Assembly (NCBI GenBank): GCA_035533335.1
Contig: DATLUC010000055.1
Location: 1 to 14,020 of the forward strand
Origin: DATKSS01 sp035533335
GTDB taxonomy: Bacteria > Chloroflexota > Dormibacteria > Dormibacterales > Dormibacteraceae
Direction: 5' to 3'
Length of the DNA stretch: 14,020 nt
Below the pieces are notes generated by a model that saw nothing but the letters and a program-made list of their open reading frames with translations, had not been told where the DNA came from and searched no databases. Shown here piece by piece: positions 12,830-14,020 of the stretch; position 1 is the first letter of the stretch; each line of letters opens with the position of its first letter. The translations under genes and the position numbers were made by a program.

Positions 12830-13147
12830 TCATTTCGCATCCAACTCGAGGACCCGAGCCTCCCAGTAACCGAGGCGCTGGCGGAACCTCTCGGGCTTGA
12901 GCCACTACGACCGGAACATTGGTGAGTTCAATCTCACTACGTGCGGCAGCCGACTGTCTGTCCTGGAGCTCTCGGATTCGGGCAAGCACACTTTCTTCCA
13001 TGGTCAGGATTTCTTGAAGATCTGGCGCCAGTACACGGCCTGCTCGAGATCCGCCTGGGCCGGAGCGCCTTCGCCATCCATGCCTCGGCTCCAGTCGCCG
13101 CCTCTGCGCGCAGCATCGATGTCCGGCCGGGGACGCTCGGGGGCCAC
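12830..13147 (-). pseudogene. Small helical protein gene with two one-base frameshifts
   Basis: Three pieces in different frames join into one plausible protein of about 105 aa. GTG 13147 opens VAPERPRPDIDAARRGGDWS and runs to DLEQAVYWRQIF before a TGA at 13004-13006. A shift near 13016 (one C apparently missing) continues QEILTMEESVLARIRELQDR and then EIELTNVPVVVA. A second shift near 12900 (one extra base) continues LKPERFRQRLGYWEARVLEL and DAK, ending in a TGA at 12830-12832. The two shifts cancel, leaving 318 bases. The sequence is helical and charged (coiled-coil-like), with no enzyme motif and no signal peptide. Alternatively these are two overlapping small genes (47 aa, and one starting at ATG 13001), but the continuity of QEILTMEES across the ATG argues for one gene. 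It lies 67 bp upstream of the bactofilin ATG on the same strand. Confidence 0.5.
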
Positions 13148-13156
13148 GTGTCCGGT

Positions 13157-13231
13157 CTACTCGGTCGGAGGTAACAACTTCCGTAACAGGTCGTCAGGGT
13201 CAGCGGGACGAACTATCTCGGTCGGCAACAC
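13157..13231 (-). other. Short coding fragment upstream of the bactofilin cluster
   Basis: From GTG 13231 (TTG 13228 also possible) the minus strand reads VLPTEIVRPADPDDLLRKLL, then PPTE and a TAG at 13157-13159. The text looks like the C-terminal tail of a real protein rather than a random frame. The frame is closed by a TAG just upstream (GGT TAG GCG). One extra A in the TTAAA run would join it to a longer frame reading RVRRALK, so this may be a frameshifted tail of a gene whose body is gone. There is no Shine-Dalgarno, and the family is unknown. Confidence 0.25.
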
Positions 13232-13423
13232 TTTAAGGCCCGCCTAACCCGGCCCGGGTGAGCGCAAATCGCAAGAAGGAAAGCGGGCTGACAGATTTGG
13301 CTGGCGATGCGCTTGCCGTATTTGCGATAGGACGCCCTGACGTGCGTCCGGAGACGGTCCTGGCCTGGCATCGTGCTGTAAGAGGGCAAACCTCAATCTG
13401 GCGAGATCAGCGATCCTATCGCG

Positions 13424-14020
13424 ATGATCGAACTAATCGGCGTACTCCCCGGCACCGTGACCAGGCTCCTTCGTAAGCGGCAGGGCCTGGTGATCGAGAC
13501 CCTGCTCCTAGGCCACCAACTCCCGATCGCTCTCCGTTCCAATCGCCGCCCCGACCTCAAGACCACAGACCGGTTCTTCTGGTTGCTGGTCCGGCGCCTG
13601 GTCGCCGACTGGAAGCAGCATCTGATCCTGGTCCAGCCCGAGACCGTCGTGCGGTGGCATCGCCGAGGCTGGCGGCTCTACTGGAGCTGGCGCTCAGGCC
13701 ACCGGTTGGGTCGACCCCGATTGAGCCCTGAGGTCGCCATCTGATCGCCACCATGGCCAACCCGAACTGGGGCACCGAGCGTATCCGGGGCGACCTCTCC
13801 CAGCACCGCATCGTAGTCAGTTCTCGCTCGATACGGCGCTACCGCGGGACGCACTCGTCGCGACCGCCCAGCCAGGGCTGGCGCACCTTCCTGGCCAACC
13901 ATGCTCAGGCGATCTGGGCGGCTGACCTCTTCGTCGTCCAGACCCTGACCTTTCAAACGCTCTACGTCATCTTCTTCATCAGTCATCGGCGTCGCCAGCT
14001 CGTTCACTTCGAGGTGACCG
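13424..14020 (+). pseudogene. Integrase-core (DDE) transposase, frameshifted and cut by the window edge
   Basis: From ATG 13424 the first frame reads MIELIGVLPGTVTRLLRKRQ, then ETLLLGHQLPIALR and LVQPETVVRWHRRGWRLYWS. This is the N-terminal helical part typical of rve-type transposases (HQL.vL, VQPeTVlRWHR.GfrlyW). The frame ends at a TGA (13742-13744). The next frame (through ATG 13753) continues without loss: LIATMANPNWGTERIRGDLS, SSRSIRRYRG, then HAQAIWAADLFVVQTLTFQT and HRRRQLVHFEVT to the window end. D in WAADLF would be the first catalytic Asp. Restoring one C near 13736 (GAGGTC-C-GCCATC) would give PEVRHLIATMANPNWG, so a one-base deletion is the break. The rest of the DDE core lies beyond the window. 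No terminal inverted repeat is recognised. Confidence 0.7.

Noticed and set aside
12897..13247. Plus-strand frames opposite the small-gene cluster
   Set aside because: The minus strand carries more protein-like text in joined frames with continuity across the breaks; the plus frames have no motif.

Overview
The window is GC-rich by eye, with GC-biased third positions, frequent GTG/TTG starts, SHOCT-domain proteins and at least one probable leaderless gene. Together these suggest a high-GC Gram-positive (actinobacterial) chromosome in an accessory, defence-island-like region. No RNA gene or CRISPR array is visible, so I do not go below phylum.

Layout. (1) 1-1523: two small SHOCT-domain genes. 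The second is split by a 17-bp duplication. A gene-poor gap of about 530 bp follows, holding a dense cluster of short palindromes and direct repeats and a decayed minus-strand fragment. (2) 1524-9148: a tight, intact, co-directional four-gene operon that I read as a Wadjet/JET-type SMC anti-plasmid system. It has a kleisin-like JetA (499 aa), a winged-helix KITE-like JetB (241 aa), a very long SMC-like ATPase JetC (1456 aa) and a Toprim-nuclease JetD (346 aa). (3) 9182-9487: a decayed, possibly Fic-like gene remnant, cut by the next element. (4) 9488-12166: a complete IS21-family element (istA, istB, 56-bp imperfect terminal inverted repeats). (5) 12192-13231: a minus-strand cluster of small genes around a bactofilin, several carrying single-base frameshifts. 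(6) 13424-14020: a frameshifted integrase-core transposase running off the right edge.

How the genes work together. In known Wadjet systems, JetA, JetB and JetC form an SMC motor that extrudes DNA and senses small circular DNA, and JetD cleaves it. Here JetD keeps its Toprim acidic residues. JetC is unusual: its P-loop lacks the first glycine, and its Walker B reads Asp-Asn where SMC and ABC ATPases have Asp-Glu. This divergent JetC paired with a normal-looking nuclease is the most interesting biology in the window.

A second theme is contrast. The 7.6-kb jet operon and the IS21 genes are open from end to end. The short flanking genes carry at least five frame breaks, so the flanks are either decaying or contain assembly indels. 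The IS21 element has its own oddity: three exact-period 48-bp repeats inside istA that share sequence with the element's termini.
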